Source: Gammaproteobacteria bacterium (GTDB lineage: Bacteria > Pseudomonadota > Gammaproteobacteria > Acidithiobacillales > Acidithiobacillaceae). From it: a stretch of DNA of 64,000 nt. This document shows, one piece after another, positions 44,841 to 56,287 of this stretch; position 1 is the first letter of the stretch, and each line of letters opens with the position of its first letter. A program made the position numbers and the translations under genes. Where the stretch lies: the NCBI GenBank assembly GCA_023381645.1, contig JAMCRJ010000025.1:1-64000 (forward strand). Direction: 5' to 3'. The notes under the pieces were generated by a model. It was not told the DNA's origin. It searched no databases and was given only the letters and a program-made list of their open reading frames with translations.

Positions 44841-45719
44841 ATGGCTATCAGTGCACAACAAGTCAAGGAACTGCGTGAGCGCAGCGGCGCCGGCATGATG
44901 GAATGTAAAACGGTGCTGACCGAAGCCGAAGGCGATATGGAGGTGGCTATCGACCTTTTGCGCGCGCGTGGTCTGGCCAAGGCCGATAAAAAGGCAAACC
45001 GGGTGGCCGCAGAGGGCGTCATCGTCACAGCCCTCAGCGGGGACCAAAAGCGGGGCGTCGTTCTTGAGGTCAACTGCGAAACAGATTTTGTCGCCAAAAA
45101 TGAAGATTTCCTGGCGCTGACGAAGGACTGCGCCGGGCAGGCCCTGGCGCAGGGGCTCAAAGATGCCGAGGCCCTGCTGGCGGATGCCGGAGTGGAAGAG
45201 CGGCGTAAAGGTCTGGTCAGCAAACTGGGTGAGAATATCAGTCTGCGTCGCCTGCAGCACCTGCAGGTCATGGATGGTGTGATCGGCGCCTATGTTCACG
45301 GCGGCCGCATCGGTGTGCTCGTGGCCCTGGAAGGCCGGGCGGCCACCAGTGAACTTGGCCGCGATGTGGCCATGCAGGTGGCTGCGGCGCGCCCCGAGGT
45401 GATTCATCCCGGCGATGTATCCCCGGAACGTCTGAATCGTGAAAAGGAAATTTTGGTCACCCAGGCGGCAGATAGCGGCAAGCCGGCAGACATCATTGAA
45501 AAGATGATCTCCGGACGTCTGAACAAACTGCTCAACGAAATCGCCCTTACCGGACAGCCCTTTGTCAAAGACCCTGACCGCAGTGTCGGCCAGTTGATAC
45601 AGGGCTTTCCTGGTGTCGAGGTGCTGGAGTTCGTCCGTTTCGAGGTGGGGGAGGGGATAGAAAAGGCCCCCACCGCGGATTTTGCGACCGAGGTCATGGC
45701 GCAAGTCCGGGGGTCCTGA
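44841..45719 (+). CDS. tsf: Elongation factor Ts
   Basis: 292 aa. Nucleotide exchange factor for EF-Tu. The N-terminal UBA-like domain has QQVKELRERSGAGMMECK, followed by the core NCETDFVAKNEDF and the dimerisation/coiled-coil region. ATG 44841 follows AAGGAAG. The spacing of 28 nt after rpsB is normal for the operon. The stop is one nucleotide-frame before the pyrH GTG. Confidence 0.97.
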   Translation: MAISAQQVKELRERSGAGMMECKTVLTEAEGDMEVAIDLLRARGLAKADKKANRVAAEGVIVTALSGDQKRGVVLEVNCETDFVAKNEDFLALTKDCAGQALAQGLKDAEALLADAGVEERRKGLVSKLGENISLRRLQHLQVMDGVIGAYVHGGRIGVLVALEGRAATSELGRDVAMQVAAARPEVIHPGDVSPERLNREKEILVTQAADSGKPADIIEKMISGRLNKLLNEIALTGQPFVKDPDRSVGQLIQGFPGVEVLEFVRFEVGEGIEKAPTADFATEVMAQVRGS

Positions 45720-47002
<1,283 letters not shown>

Positions 47003-47005
47003 GCC

Positions 47006-47767
47006 ATGCCTTCCACCGACCTGACCCTGCCTGCCATGCCGCGTCACATTGCCGTCATCATGGATGGCAATGGCCGGTGGGCGTATCGTCGGCATTTGCC
47101 ACGGGTGGCCGGCCATCGCCGCGGTGCCGAGGTGGTCCGGGAGATGGTGCAGTCCTGCGTGGATCTCGGTATTCCCTACCTGACGCTTTTCGCTTTCAGC
47201 ACCGAGAACTGGCGACGTCCAGCCATTGAAGTTCGTTTGCTGATGAATCTGTTCCGTCTTTTGCTGCGGCGGGAAGCACGCAAGTTGCATGAGAATGGTG
47301 TTCGCCTGCGTATCATCGGTGATCGCAGCGCACTGGATCCGGAGATATGCCAGCTCATCGATGAGGCGGAGACGCTCACCCGCAACAATCAGCGACTCCA
47401 GCTCAATCTGGCAGTGAATTATGGTGGACGTTGGGACGTTGCTCAGGCAGCACGCGCAGCGATGGCGGCGGTACAGGCGGGGGATCTCGCCCTTGAGGAT
47501 TTCTCCGCGGCACATATTGCCCGGCATCTCTGTCTGGCAGATATCCCTGAGCCCGATCTGCTGATCCGTACCGGTGGCGAGGAGCGTATCAGTAACTTCC
47601 TGATTTGGCAGTTGGCTTATACCGAGTTTTACTTCAGCGATACGCTGTGGCCGGATTTCAACCGCGCTGCTCTGGAGCATGCGCTGCATTCTTTCGCGCA
47701 TCGGCAACGACGCTTCGGACGTACGGGCGATCAGGTGCTGGAGGGCGATTGCTCCGTCAGCGACTGA
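47006..47767 (+). CDS. uppS: Undecaprenyl diphosphate synthase (cis-prenyltransferase)
   Basis: 253 aa. Makes the C55 lipid carrier for peptidoglycan and O-antigen. The substrate motif HIAVIMDGNGRWA (about 14-26) holds the catalytic Asp; FAFSTENWRRP, LNLAVNYGGRWD and DLLIRTGGEERISNFLIWQL are the family blocks. ATG 47006. The last 19 nt overlap the cdsA start. Confidence 0.95.
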   Translation: MPSTDLTLPAMPRHIAVIMDGNGRWAYRRHLPRVAGHRRGAEVVREMVQSCVDLGIPYLTLFAFSTENWRRPAIEVRLLMNLFRLLLRREARKLHENGVRLRIIGDRSALDPEICQLIDEAETLTRNNQRLQLNLAVNYGGRWDVAQAARAAMAAVQAGDLALEDFSAAHIARHLCLADIPEPDLLIRTGGEERISNFLIWQLAYTEFYFSDTLWPDFNRAALEHALHSFAHRQRRFGRTGDQVLEGDCSVSD

Positions 47768-48564
47768 TCACCGCATTCCTGTTATTCCTGCTGACCCTTG
47801 TGCTGATTTTTCGGGCGCCATTCTGGATTTTCGCCGTTTTCCTCATGCTGCTGGCATTTTTGGGAGGGCGGGAATGGGGACGCCTCAGCCTGATAGCATG
47901 GTCGGACGGCTTGGGACTGGTACTCGCAGCGCTGATTCCTTCGGTATTCATGCTCCCGCAGCATCTTCCCTGGGCGTCCCTGGCTCTGGGCAGTGTGATC
48001 TGGTGGATGCTTCTCGCCACAGGGCTGGTGCTGATGCCCCCCTCCCTGTTACGCGATGCGCCGGTCTGGCAGCGCCCGTTGAGCGCCATTACGGCTTTCC
48101 CTGTACTATTACCTGCCCTTCTCTTCAGCGTGTCTTTGCAGCGATACGCCCCGCAGTTTTTGTTGTGGGCAATTCTGGTCATCAGTGCCGGCGACGTAGG
48201 TGCGATGGCTTCCGGTAAAATCTGGGGACGGCACCGGTTGGTACCGCGCATCAGCCCCGGCAAGACCTGGGAGGGACTGATGGGTGGCTTGCTTGCCAGC
48301 GCCATTATGGGCACACTGGGCGCATGGATATGGGTAGGTGCGGCCATACCGATGCTCCTTTACGGCGCCTTCCTGGGGCTGATTACGGGCGCTTTCGCGG
48401 TCTTGGGAGATCTTTCCGAGAGTTTTCTGAAACGCCGCGCCGATTGCAAGGATAGTGGCCAGTTGTTGCCGGGGCATGGCGGCCTGCTGGATCGCTTGGA
48501 CAGCATGAGCGCAGGCATCCCGGTGTTTGTCGCCGGGCTTTATTATCTGGATTGGTGGAAATGA
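47749..48564 (+). CDS. cdsA: Phosphatidate cytidylyltransferase CdsA
   Basis: 271 aa integral membrane enzyme that makes CDP-diacylglycerol for phospholipid synthesis. About seven hydrophobic spans. The C-terminal signature is [12 protein letters not shown] (about 168-179) followed by [20 protein letters not shown] and [18 protein letters not shown] 47749 is chosen because GGAGGG lies 5 nt upstream and the protein then begins at the first membrane segment; it lies inside the end of uppS. The stop overlaps dxr by ATGA. Confidence 0.92.
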   Translation: MLRQRLITAFLLFLLTLVLIFRAPFWIFAVFLMLLAFLGGREWGRLSLIAWSDGLGLVLAALIPSVFMLPQHLPWASLALGSVIWWMLLATGLVLMPPSLLRDAPVWQRPLSAITAFPVLLPALLFSVSLQRYAPQFLLWAILVISAGDVGAMASGKIWGRHRLVPRISPGKTWEGLMGGLLASAIMGTLGAWIWVGAAIPMLLYGAFLGLITGAFAVLGDLSESFLKRRADCKDSGQLLPGHGGLLDRLDSMSAGIPVFVAGLYYLDWWK

Positions 48565-49736
48565 CACGAGGCATCTGCATACTTGGGGCTACGGGCTCCA
48601 TCGGCAAAAGCACCCTGGATGTGGTGTCGCGCCACCCCGACCAATTCCGGATCGTCGCGCTTACCGGCAATCACCGTGTGGCAGAGATGCAGTTGCTTTG
48701 TCAGCAACATCATCCCGAGTTTGTGGTTATGGCTGCCCCGGAGGCGGCGCAGCAGTTGCGGGTGGTGCTACGCGATGCTGGCCTCAAAAAGATCCAGGTG
48801 GAGAGTGGCCCGGAGGCGCTTGCCGAAGCGGCACGTATGTCCGGCGTCGATGAGGTGATGGCAGCCATTGTGGGGGCCGCCGGTCTGTTACCGACCCTGG
48901 CCGCCGTAGAAGCCGGGAAAAAGGTCTATCTGGCCAATAAGGAATGTCTGGTGATGGCGGGCAACCTCTTCATGGAGCGCGTGCGACAGCATCAGGTGAC
49001 GCTGCTTCCCATCGATAGTGAACACAATGCTGTATTCCAGTGCTTTGCAGATGGCAAAGGTGTGCGCCGTATTCTGCTGACGGCTTCCGGAGGACCGTTC
49101 CGGACCTGGCCGGTGGAACATCTGGCGGTGGTAACGCCGGATCAGGCCTGTGCCCATCCCAACTGGGTCATGGGCCGAAAAATCTCCGTAGACTCTGCAA
49201 CCATGATGAATAAGGGGCTGGAGGTCATCGAGGCGCATTGGCTCTTTGACCTCCCCGCCTCCCGGATCGACGTGCTGATTCATCCCCAGAGCATTATCCA
49301 TTCCATGGTGGAATATGTGGATGGCTCCGTGCTCGCCCAACTGGGCAACCCGGATATGCGCACCCCCATTGCCCATGCTCTGGCTTTTCCAGAGCGCATG
49401 GAAAGTGGGGTTTCGTCCCTGGATCTGGCGCATGGGCCGGACCTTCAGTTCGAGGAGCCCGACTTACAGCGGTTCCCTTGCCTGGCCCTCGCTTTTGCTG
49501 CGCTGCAGGCAGGAGGAGCAGCAGCGACGGTGCTGAACGCGGCAAATGAGATTGCCGTACAGGCCTTCCTGGAAGGGTACCTGCCATTTCTGCGAATTGC
49601 GGCCGTCGTTGAAGACACCCTTGGTGAATTACGGCCCGCCGCCCCGGACCATCTGGACGGTGTGCTGGCCATCGACCGATTGGCACGGGAAGTGGCTCTC
49701 CGACACCTGGCCAGGCATGGATCGGGTATGCAGTGA
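48561..49736 (+). CDS. dxr: 1-deoxy-D-xylulose 5-phosphate reductoisomerase
   Basis: 391 aa. Committed step of the MEP isoprenoid pathway, NADPH-dependent. NADPH loop [11 protein letters not shown] (about 8-18), KECLVMAG, the metal/substrate motif [13 protein letters not shown], a SGGPFRTW loop, and [20 protein letters not shown], all diagnostic. ATG 48561 in an ATGA overlap with cdsA; the in-frame GTG 48555 and TTG 48552 are less likely. Confidence 0.96.
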   Translation: MTRGICILGATGSIGKSTLDVVSRHPDQFRIVALTGNHRVAEMQLLCQQHHPEFVVMAAPEAAQQLRVVLRDAGLKKIQVESGPEALAEAARMSGVDEVMAAIVGAAGLLPTLAAVEAGKKVYLANKECLVMAGNLFMERVRQHQVTLLPIDSEHNAVFQCFADGKGVRRILLTASGGPFRTWPVEHLAVVTPDQACAHPNWVMGRKISVDSATMMNKGLEVIEAHWLFDLPASRIDVLIHPQSIIHSMVEYVDGSVLAQLGNPDMRTPIAHALAFPERMESGVSSLDLAHGPDLQFEEPDLQRFPCLALAFAALQAGGAAATVLNAANEIAVQAFLEGYLPFLRIAAVVEDTLGELRPAAPDHLDGVLAIDRLAREVALRHLARHGSGMQ

Positions 49737-49751
49737 TTCTTCTGACCGCGC

Positions 49752-51110
49752 ATGCAGATTCTTGAGACCATAGGGGCCTTTATTCTGGCTATCGGCATCC
49801 TTGTGCTGATTCACGAGTCGGGCCACTTCATCGTCGCCAAAACAATGGGCGTCAAGGTGCTCAGGTTCAGTATCGGTTTTGGACCGGCGCTGATTAGCCG
49901 TCGCTGGGGACGGGATCAGACGGAGTATGTGATTGCCGCGCTTCCCCTCGGTGGCTACGTCAAAATGCTCGGTGAGCAGGGTGGGGAACCTGCTTCGGCG
50001 GAAGACAGCAAACGGGCCTTTGTCAACCTTGCTCCCGGCAAACGTTTTCTGATTGCGTTGGCGGGACCGTTGGCCAATCTGCTTTTTGCGGTGGTTGCTT
50101 ATGCAGGTGTGGCGTGGCTCGGCATTCCGGGTTTGGCGCCCATCGTCGGTCTGGTACAGGATCATTCTCCGGCGGCGCACGCGCAGTTGCAGCCCGGCGA
50201 ACGCATCGCGATGCTCAACGGACAGGCTGTACATACCTGGGAGGATGTGCGTCTGGGACTGCTGTCTGCGGCCATTGCGCGTACGCCGGTGACCCTGCAG
50301 ACGATAGGCAACAACGGCGCCCGGCTCAACCATGTGCTGCGGTTGCAGACCCTTGCCGCAGATAGCGTCGGACCGGATTTTGTCAGTAGAGTCATTGGCA
50401 TGGAGCCATACCTGCCGGCTGTCATCGGTGCCGTGCAGCCCCATAGTCCGGCGCAGCAGGCCGGGTTGGCAGTGGGAGATCGCATCCTTGCGGTTGATAC
50501 GCACGGGATTTCCAGTTGGGAGGGGCTGGCCCGGCAAGTCGAGTCGCACCCTGGCAAGTCCATCCAGTTGCGTTATCTGACCGCGCAGGGGCTCGCGAAA
50601 ACGGTGCGTCTCACTCCGCAGATGTTTCTCGACAAGTCCGGAAAGCCCATTGGCCGTATTGGTATCCTCATGGCGCCGTTGCCCGGAAACCTGATCGTTC
50701 TGCGGCAACGCGGTCCTCTGGAAGGGTTCATCTACGGGGCGCGAACGACCTGGCAAATGTCGCTGATGACGATCGTGATGGTCGTGCGAATGGTGCAGGG
50801 TTTTGTTTCTCCGGACAATATCAGTGGTCCAATCACCATCGCGGAGTATGCCGGACAATCGGCGCATGCCGGTCTCGCGCCGTTTTTATCCTTTCTCGGG
50901 TTGGTCAGTATCAGTCTGGGGGTGCTCAATCTTCTCCCTATTCCGATTCTGGATGGCGGGCATCTGATGTTTTACGCCGTGGAGATGGTGCGTGGCAAAG
51001 CGCTCCCTGCGGTAGTGGTGCAAAAAGCGCAGCAGATCGGTATAGTGCTGCTTCTGATGCTCATGTCCTTCGCCTTCTACAATGATATTATGAGATTGCT
51101 GACACCGTGA
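49752..51110 (+). CDS. rseP: Site-2 protease RseP
   Basis: 452 aa intramembrane zinc protease that cleaves the RseA/MucA anti-sigma factor and releases RpoE. Zinc motif HESGH (H21, E22, H25) in the first membrane helix; second site motif NLLPIPILDGG near the C-terminus. Two PDZ domains lie between (about 105-290). Four membrane spans are predicted. It lies 15 nt after dxr and overlaps bamA by 4 nt. Its substrate gene mucA is at 9008-9670 in this window. Confidence 0.95.
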   Translation: MQILETIGAFILAIGILVLIHESGHFIVAKTMGVKVLRFSIGFGPALISRRWGRDQTEYVIAALPLGGYVKMLGEQGGEPASAEDSKRAFVNLAPGKRFLIALAGPLANLLFAVVAYAGVAWLGIPGLAPIVGLVQDHSPAAHAQLQPGERIAMLNGQAVHTWEDVRLGLLSAAIARTPVTLQTIGNNGARLNHVLRLQTLAADSVGPDFVSRVIGMEPYLPAVIGAVQPHSPAQQAGLAVGDRILAVDTHGISSWEGLARQVESHPGKSIQLRYLTAQGLAKTVRLTPQMFLDKSGKPIGRIGILMAPLPGNLIVLRQRGPLEGFIYGARTTWQMSLMTIVMVVRMVQGFVSPDNISGPITIAEYAGQSAHAGLAPFLSFLGLVSISLGVLNLLPIPILDGGHLMFYAVEMVRGKALPAVVVQKAQQIGIVLLLMLMSFAFYNDIMRLLTP

Positions 51111-53452
51111 AAAAATTCAGCCTCAGCTCCGCCCCCCTCATTCTCCTTTCCGCCGGAGTGGCTTGTGTCACCGCCGCGTGGGCAGCACCGGCCTGGGCAT
51201 TTACGCCCTTTACGGTCAGGAATATAGAAATTCGTGGTCTGGAGCATATCGCACCGGGCACGGTCTACAACTACCTGCCCATTCACATCGGCGAGCAGGT
51301 GGATGACCAGAAGGCACAGCAGGCCATCAAGGATCTCTATTCCACGGGATTCTTCAAGGATGTGACCATCGCCCGTTCTGACAACAATCTGCTGGTCATC
51401 GTGCAGGAGCGGCCCATCATCTCCAGCATCAAGATGACGGGCATCAAGGCTTTTTCCAAAAGCGATGTGAACGGCACGCTCAAGGGCGTCGGTCTGGTGG
51501 ACAGGCACATCTTTAACCATTCGATCCTGGATCAGGTGATTCATGGTCTTCAGGAACAATACGAGGGCATGGGCTATTACAACGCCCGGATTCATGCACG
51601 GGTGGAAAAATTGCCGCGCAATCGGGTATCCATCCATATCGACGCCAAGGAAGGCGAGCAGGCGACCATCAAGCAAGTGACCATTGTCGGTAATCATGCC
51701 TTCAGTGAAAGCCGTCTGCGCGGCCTTTTCAGTATCGGTGCGCCGGATGCCTTTTCCTTCTTCACCAAAAATGATCGTTACTCGCGTGAAAAACTCATGA
51801 AGGGTCTGGAGAAACTGCACAATTTTTATCTGGACCGGGGCTATCTCAACTTCGATGTTGAATCCACCCAGGTGCAGGTGACGCCGGATCGACGCTTTGT
51901 GTATATCACCGTTAACGTGCATGAGGGTAATCTCTATCATATCCAGTCGGTGGGTCTGACGGGTGACCTGATCGTGCCGAGGCCGGAACTGGAAAAACTG
52001 GTGGAGATCAAACCTGGCGAAGTGTTTTCTCGGGCCAAAATCAACGACACCAATAGTGCTATTGCGGACAAGCTCGGAAACCTGGGCTACGCTTTTGCCA
52101 ATACCACACCAGTGCCCAAGGTGAATGAAAAAACGCACGAGGTGGCGCTGAATTTCGAGGTGGACCCCGGTCGCAAGGTCTATATCCGCCGTATCGAGAT
52201 CACCGGCAATGACAAAAGCCGGGATTATGTGGTCAGGCGCCAATTCCGGCAGATGGAGGGAGCGCTTTATGATGGCGCGCTGATCCGGCGTTCCAAGATG
52301 CGTCTGCAGCAGACGGGTTTTTACGACAAGATCGAGACAAAAACCGTACCGGTTCCGGGGCATCCTGACCAACTGGACCTGGATGTCCATGTGAGCGAAA
52401 GGCCTACAGGCAGTTTCAGTATCGGTGTAGGCTACTCCAATGCCCAGGGCGTCCTGTTCAACGGCTCGATCAGCCAGAACAACTTTATGGGTACGGGTAA
52501 CGCCCTGTCGTTCTCGGCTAACGTAGGCGGTCTGGGGACGGCGTATAACCTGTCTTTCACCGACCCCTATTTTACGCCGGACGGCATCAGTCTTGGCGTT
52601 AATCTGTATCGCAACGATACTAACCTCTCAACCCTGATGGTGGCACCATATCAAGAGATCGATTACGGCGCGACCGTTACCCTGGGTATTCCGGTGATGC
52701 AGTATGTCTATGATTACATGTCGTTGGGGTTCAGTAATACGAACATTAATCTGACTTCTGGAAGCCCGCAAATATATACTGATTATGTAAATAGGTTTGG
52801 CAATACAGCCACTGCGGTGACGGTTGGCAATGACATTACCTATGACAGCCGGAACTCACCGATTTTCCCCACCAAAGGGGTTTATGGGACTTTATCGCTG
52901 AGGGCTGCAGTACCTCCTGCAAAGCTACGCTGGTATAAGGCGGAGGTCAAAGCGGAGTACTATCACCCAGTTACTTCCTGGCTGACGGGTGGAATCAGCG
53001 GGCGGTATGGTTTTATCAACGGTTATGGCGGGCTAAGCGTGCCATTCTTTAACAACTTCTATCTGGGTGGCCCGACCACCTTGCCGGGTTATCAGACCTA
53101 CGCATTGGGCCCACAGATAGGCGGTTATCCGGTGGGTGGCACGCGCGAGTTACTTTTTAACGCCAATCTGTATTTTCCGCTGCCGGGTCTGGAGGATAAT
53201 AACAACTTCCGGATGTCGGTATTTCTCGCCAGTGGTTGGGTCTATGGCGTGAATTCCAACACGAGTGGTTCAATATATAATTATAGCAACAATTACTTCC
53301 CGAATTTGAGCGAAATGCGGAGCACCGCGGGCATCGGCTTCATGTGGATCAGCCCGATGGGGCCGCTGCGCCTGTCTTTGGCTGTCCCGCTGGACAAGAA
53401 GCCGGGTGACCTGACCCAGCCCTTGCAGTTTACTGTGGGTAACAACTTTTGA
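51107..53452 (+). CDS. bamA: Outer membrane protein assembly factor BamA
   Basis: 781 aa Omp85 protein that inserts beta-barrel proteins in the outer membrane. The signal peptide ends near APAWA (about residue 31). Five POTRA domains (about 35-435) begin FTVRNIEIRGLEHIAPGTVY. The C-terminal 16-strand barrel runs from about 440 to the final F781. The Omp85 loop-6 motif, normally VRGF or VRGY, reads LPGY here (GGPTTLPGYQTYALGP), so the conserved arginine is missing. GTG 51107 overlaps the rseP stop. Otherwise length and position (rseP-bamA-skp-lpxD) are classical. Confidence 0.95.
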   Translation: MKKFSLSSAPLILLSAGVACVTAAWAAPAWAFTPFTVRNIEIRGLEHIAPGTVYNYLPIHIGEQVDDQKAQQAIKDLYSTGFFKDVTIARSDNNLLVIVQERPIISSIKMTGIKAFSKSDVNGTLKGVGLVDRHIFNHSILDQVIHGLQEQYEGMGYYNARIHARVEKLPRNRVSIHIDAKEGEQATIKQVTIVGNHAFSESRLRGLFSIGAPDAFSFFTKNDRYSREKLMKGLEKLHNFYLDRGYLNFDVESTQVQVTPDRRFVYITVNVHEGNLYHIQSVGLTGDLIVPRPELEKLVEIKPGEVFSRAKINDTNSAIADKLGNLGYAFANTTPVPKVNEKTHEVALNFEVDPGRKVYIRRIEITGNDKSRDYVVRRQFRQMEGALYDGALIRRSKMRLQQTGFYDKIETKTVPVPGHPDQLDLDVHVSERPTGSFSIGVGYSNAQGVLFNGSISQNNFMGTGNALSFSANVGGLGTAYNLSFTDPYFTPDGISLGVNLYRNDTNLSTLMVAPYQEIDYGATVTLGIPVMQYVYDYMSLGFSNTNINLTSGSPQIYTDYVNRFGNTATAVTVGNDITYDSRNSPIFPTKGVYGTLSLRAAVPPAKLRWYKAEVKAEYYHPVTSWLTGGISGRYGFINGYGGLSVPFFNNFYLGGPTTLPGYQTYALGPQIGGYPVGGTRELLFNANLYFPLPGLEDNNNFRMSVFLASGWVYGVNSNTSGSIYNYSNNYFPNLSEMRSTAGIGFMWISPMGPLRLSLAVPLDKKPGDLTQPLQFTVGNNF

Positions 53453-53469
53453 CGGTGTGGTGTAGGGGC

Positions 53470-54006
53470 ATGAAATGGCGACTGCGTCTCGGGGTCGTTC
53501 TCCTGTTGATGCTGACGCCTGTCGCAGCGTGGGCAGACCCGTTGAAGATCGGCTTTGTGGATCTCGACCGCGCGTTGCGCGAATTGCCCGAGGCACAGGC
53601 CGGCGCAGCCAGCCTCAACAAACAGGTAGAGGCGAAGCAGAAGGAGATGGAGGCCAGGCGCCAGCAGATCGACGCATTTCAAAAGACCCTGGAAAAAGAT
53701 TTTCCACATCTGACGAATGCGCAACGGCAGGAAAGGGAGGCACAATTGCAGGGCATGATTCTCAATTTGCAGCAGTTCCAGCGCCAAGCCCAGGATACCC
53801 TCAATTATCAGCGTAATCAGATTCTGAAAAGCATTCAGGATCGCTTGGTCAAAGTGGTGAGCAGGATCGGGCGTGCCGGGCATTATACGGTGATCCTCAA
53901 TGACAAGTCTGTGCTTTATGTCAACGGTGCCATTGATATCACCCCGCAGGTGGTGGCAGCGATGGAGAACAAACCTGCCCCTGGTAAAATGAACGGTGGT
54001 AAATAG
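53470..54006 (+). CDS. skp: Periplasmic chaperone Skp/OmpH
   Basis: 178 aa. Trimeric chaperone for outer-membrane proteins in transit. Signal peptide (1-about 24, ending AAWA), then [20 protein letters not shown] and a long, Gln/Lys-rich coiled-coil arm (about 45-130). ATG 53470 gives a clean signal peptide; a TTG overlapping the bamA stop (53449) is an alternative. lpxD starts 1 nt after its stop. Confidence 0.9.
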   Translation: MKWRLRLGVVLLLMLTPVAAWADPLKIGFVDLDRALRELPEAQAGAASLNKQVEAKQKEMEARRQQIDAFQKTLEKDFPHLTNAQRQEREAQLQGMILNLQQFQRQAQDTLNYQRNQILKSIQDRLVKVVSRIGRAGHYTVILNDKSVLYVNGAIDITPQVVAAMENKPAPGKMNGGK

Positions 54007-54007
54007 G

Positions 54008-55069
54008 ATGGCGCGCGGCGTGTATCTCCTTGGCGATCTTGCGCAAGTGGCAGGCGCTGAATTGCGCGGTGACGCCGGGTACCAGATCAGCGCTGTGGCA
54101 CCGCTCGATACAGCCGGCAGCGGGGATCTCACTTTTTATCACGACGCGCATTTGCGAGGTCTGTTAAAAACGAGCAAAGCAGGCGCCATACTGATTGCTC
54201 CCCAGGAGGCGGAGCAGTTTTCCGGAAACTGTCTTTTGACGGACAATCCCTACGCGGCATTTGCGCGGGTCATGCAGCATATCTATCCGCAGGTTGCCCC
54301 TCGGCCCGGACTGCATCATACGGCACAATTGGCGCGTGACGCCCAGGTGGATCCGGGCGCGCGCATCGATGCGCATGTGCAGATTGGAGCCGGAGCGGTG
54401 ATTGCGAAAGGTGTCTGGCTGGAGGCCGGTACCTTTGTTGGCGTGGATGCGGAGGTGGGGCAGGGGTCACATCTTTATCCCGGTGTGAAGATTTATGGGG
54501 GCTGCAAAGTGGGTGCCGGCTGCGTTCTCCATGCGGGTGTGGTGATTGGTGCCGATGGCTTTGGTTTTGCAGAGGCAGATGGCCGCTTTTTGAAGATCCC
54601 GCAGGTGGGTCGGGTACTTATTGGAAATAACGTGGAGATCGGTGCCAACTCGTGTATCGACCGCGGTGCATTGGCAGATACGGTGATCGAAGACGGGGTG
54701 AAAATAGACAATCTGGTGCAGATCGGACACAACGTCCAGATCGGCGCCCATACGGTTGTCGCCGGACAGACAGGGATTGCGGGGAGCGTGCGGATTGGCC
54801 GGCACTGCCGTATCGGCGGTCAGGTGGGTATCGCCGGCCACCTGGAAATCGCCGATGGCTGTGTGATCGCCGGGCAGAGCGCGGTGACCCATTCCTTGCG
54901 TCGCGCAGGTGTGTATTCCGGGGTGATCCCTGTACAGGAGGCAAGCCACTGGAGACGTATCGCCGCGCGTCTCGACGGACTGGACACCTTGTTTCGCCGA
55001 ATGAAGCGTGTCGAGCGCGCACTTGAACAGGATTTGTCTACCATTGGAGAGCCCCCTGACCGTGAATGA
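54008..55069 (+). CDS. lpxD: UDP-3-O-(3-hydroxyacyl)glucosamine N-acyltransferase LpxD
   Basis: 353 aa. Adds the N-linked 3-hydroxyacyl chain in lipid A synthesis. An N-terminal uridine-binding domain (about 1-100) precedes a left-handed beta-helix of hexapeptide repeats (about 105-310). The catalytic-histidine segment is [20 protein letters not shown]. The C-terminal helices hold [15 protein letters not shown] 54008 chosen; GTG 53996 is in frame. The stop overlaps fabZ. Confidence 0.94.
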   Translation: MARGVYLLGDLAQVAGAELRGDAGYQISAVAPLDTAGSGDLTFYHDAHLRGLLKTSKAGAILIAPQEAEQFSGNCLLTDNPYAAFARVMQHIYPQVAPRPGLHHTAQLARDAQVDPGARIDAHVQIGAGAVIAKGVWLEAGTFVGVDAEVGQGSHLYPGVKIYGGCKVGAGCVLHAGVVIGADGFGFAEADGRFLKIPQVGRVLIGNNVEIGANSCIDRGALADTVIEDGVKIDNLVQIGHNVQIGAHTVVAGQTGIAGSVRIGRHCRIGGQVGIAGHLEIADGCVIAGQSAVTHSLRRAGVYSGVIPVQEASHWRRIAARLDGLDTLFRRMKRVERALEQDLSTIGEPPDRE

Positions 55070-55508
55070 GCTGAATATTCAGGATATTCTTAAACGCTTG
55101 CCACATCGCTACCCATTTCTGCTGGTGGATCGTGTCGTTGAAATAGAGATAGGAAAGCGTTTGCGCGCATTGAAAAGCGTCACTATGAACGAACCGCATT
55201 TTCAGGGGCATTTCCCGGGATTTCCGGTGATGCCGGGCGTACTCATCATCGAAGCGCTTGCCCAGGCGGCGGCGATCCTCGCCTTTGTTTCCGAGGATAA
55301 GTACGGAGAGAATGCGGCGGTTTATTTTGCCGGGATCGACAAGGCCCGTTTCCGTAAACCGGTGACGCCGGGTGATCAATTGGAGCTCATCGCCAACGTG
55401 AACCGTCGGCGTTCCGGCATGTGGCAGATGGAAACTGCGGCGCTGGTCGATGGGGTGGAAGTCGCCTCTGCGCTGCTGATGGCCACCTTGCGCGAGCATG
55501 TCCAATGA
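55062..55508 (+). CDS. fabZ: 3-hydroxyacyl-[ACP] dehydratase FabZ
   Basis: 148 aa hot-dog fold enzyme of fatty acid elongation. Active-site residues H50 ([16 protein letters not shown]) and E64 (LIIEALAQ). GTG 55062 gives the usual start [20 protein letters not shown]. It overlaps lpxD upstream and lpxA downstream. Its place among lpx genes balances use of 3-hydroxyacyl-ACP between phospholipids and lipid A. Confidence 0.95.
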   Translation: MNELNIQDILKRLPHRYPFLLVDRVVEIEIGKRLRALKSVTMNEPHFQGHFPGFPVMPGVLIIEALAQAAAILAFVSEDKYGENAAVYFAGIDKARFRKPVTPGDQLELIANVNRRRSGMWQMETAALVDGVEVASALLMATLREHVQ

Positions 55509-56287
55509 CGGTGCAGATTCATCCGCAGGCCATCATCGATCCCTCGGTTCAGATTGGAGAAGGATGTACCATTGGACCTTTTGCCGTCATTGGGGCTGGA
55601 GTGGAAATCGGCGATCACTGCAGGATCGGCGCGAATACCGTGATCGAAGGTCCTAGCCGCCTCGGTGCCCATAACCAAATTTTTCAGTTTGCGTCCGTCG
55701 GCACGGCTCCACAGGATCTGGGCTACGCGGGTGAACCTACGATACTCGAAATTGGATCGCACAATACGATACGCGAGTTTGTGACCATCAATCGCGGCAC
55801 CGTGAAAGGTGGCGGGATAACGCGGATCGGTCATCACAACCTCCTCATGGCTTACTGTCATGTGGCGCACGACTGTTCCATCGGCGATCGGGTGGTAATG
55901 GCCAATGCCGCAACGCTTGCCGGTCATGTCAGCGTCGAAGATCACGCCATCCTTGGTGGCCTGTCGGCGGTACATCAGTACGCTCGGGTGGGGGCGCACG
56001 CGATACTGGGCGGCGGGACCATGGCACCTCTGGATATTCCACCTTTTATGATGGCAGCGGGCAACCATGCCAGCCTGCATGGGATCAATGTACGCGGTCT
56101 CGCACGTCGAGGTATCTCCCGGGAGACCATCTTGCAGATCAAACGGGCGTATCGCCTGCTTTTCCGTTCCGGGCTGAGACTGGAGGATGCCATGGATGAA
56201 GTGTTGCAACGTGGTCTGAATGCGCCGGAAGTCGCCTATCTCCTGGACTTTATTCGTAATAGCCGGCGCGGGATTACCCGGCCATGA
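55505..56287 (+). CDS. lpxA: UDP-N-acetylglucosamine acyltransferase LpxA
   Basis: 260 aa, first acyltransferase of lipid A. Left-handed beta-helix of hexapeptides from IHPQAIIDPSVQIGEG on. The catalytic-histidine region is MAYCHVAHDCSIGDRVVMAN, and the C-terminal helical part has GISRETILQIKRAYRLLF. In A. ferrooxidans, LpxA prefers the 3-amino analogue UDP-GlcNAc3N, giving an amide-linked chain. The downstream gnnA and gnnB genes indicate the same here. ATG 55505 overlaps fabZ; the stop overlaps gnnA. Confidence 0.95.
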   Translation: MTVQIHPQAIIDPSVQIGEGCTIGPFAVIGAGVEIGDHCRIGANTVIEGPSRLGAHNQIFQFASVGTAPQDLGYAGEPTILEIGSHNTIREFVTINRGTVKGGGITRIGHHNLLMAYCHVAHDCSIGDRVVMANAATLAGHVSVEDHAILGGLSAVHQYARVGAHAILGGGTMAPLDIPPFMMAAGNHASLHGINVRGLARRGISRETILQIKRAYRLLFRSGLRLEDAMDEVLQRGLNAPEVAYLLDFIRNSRRGITRP

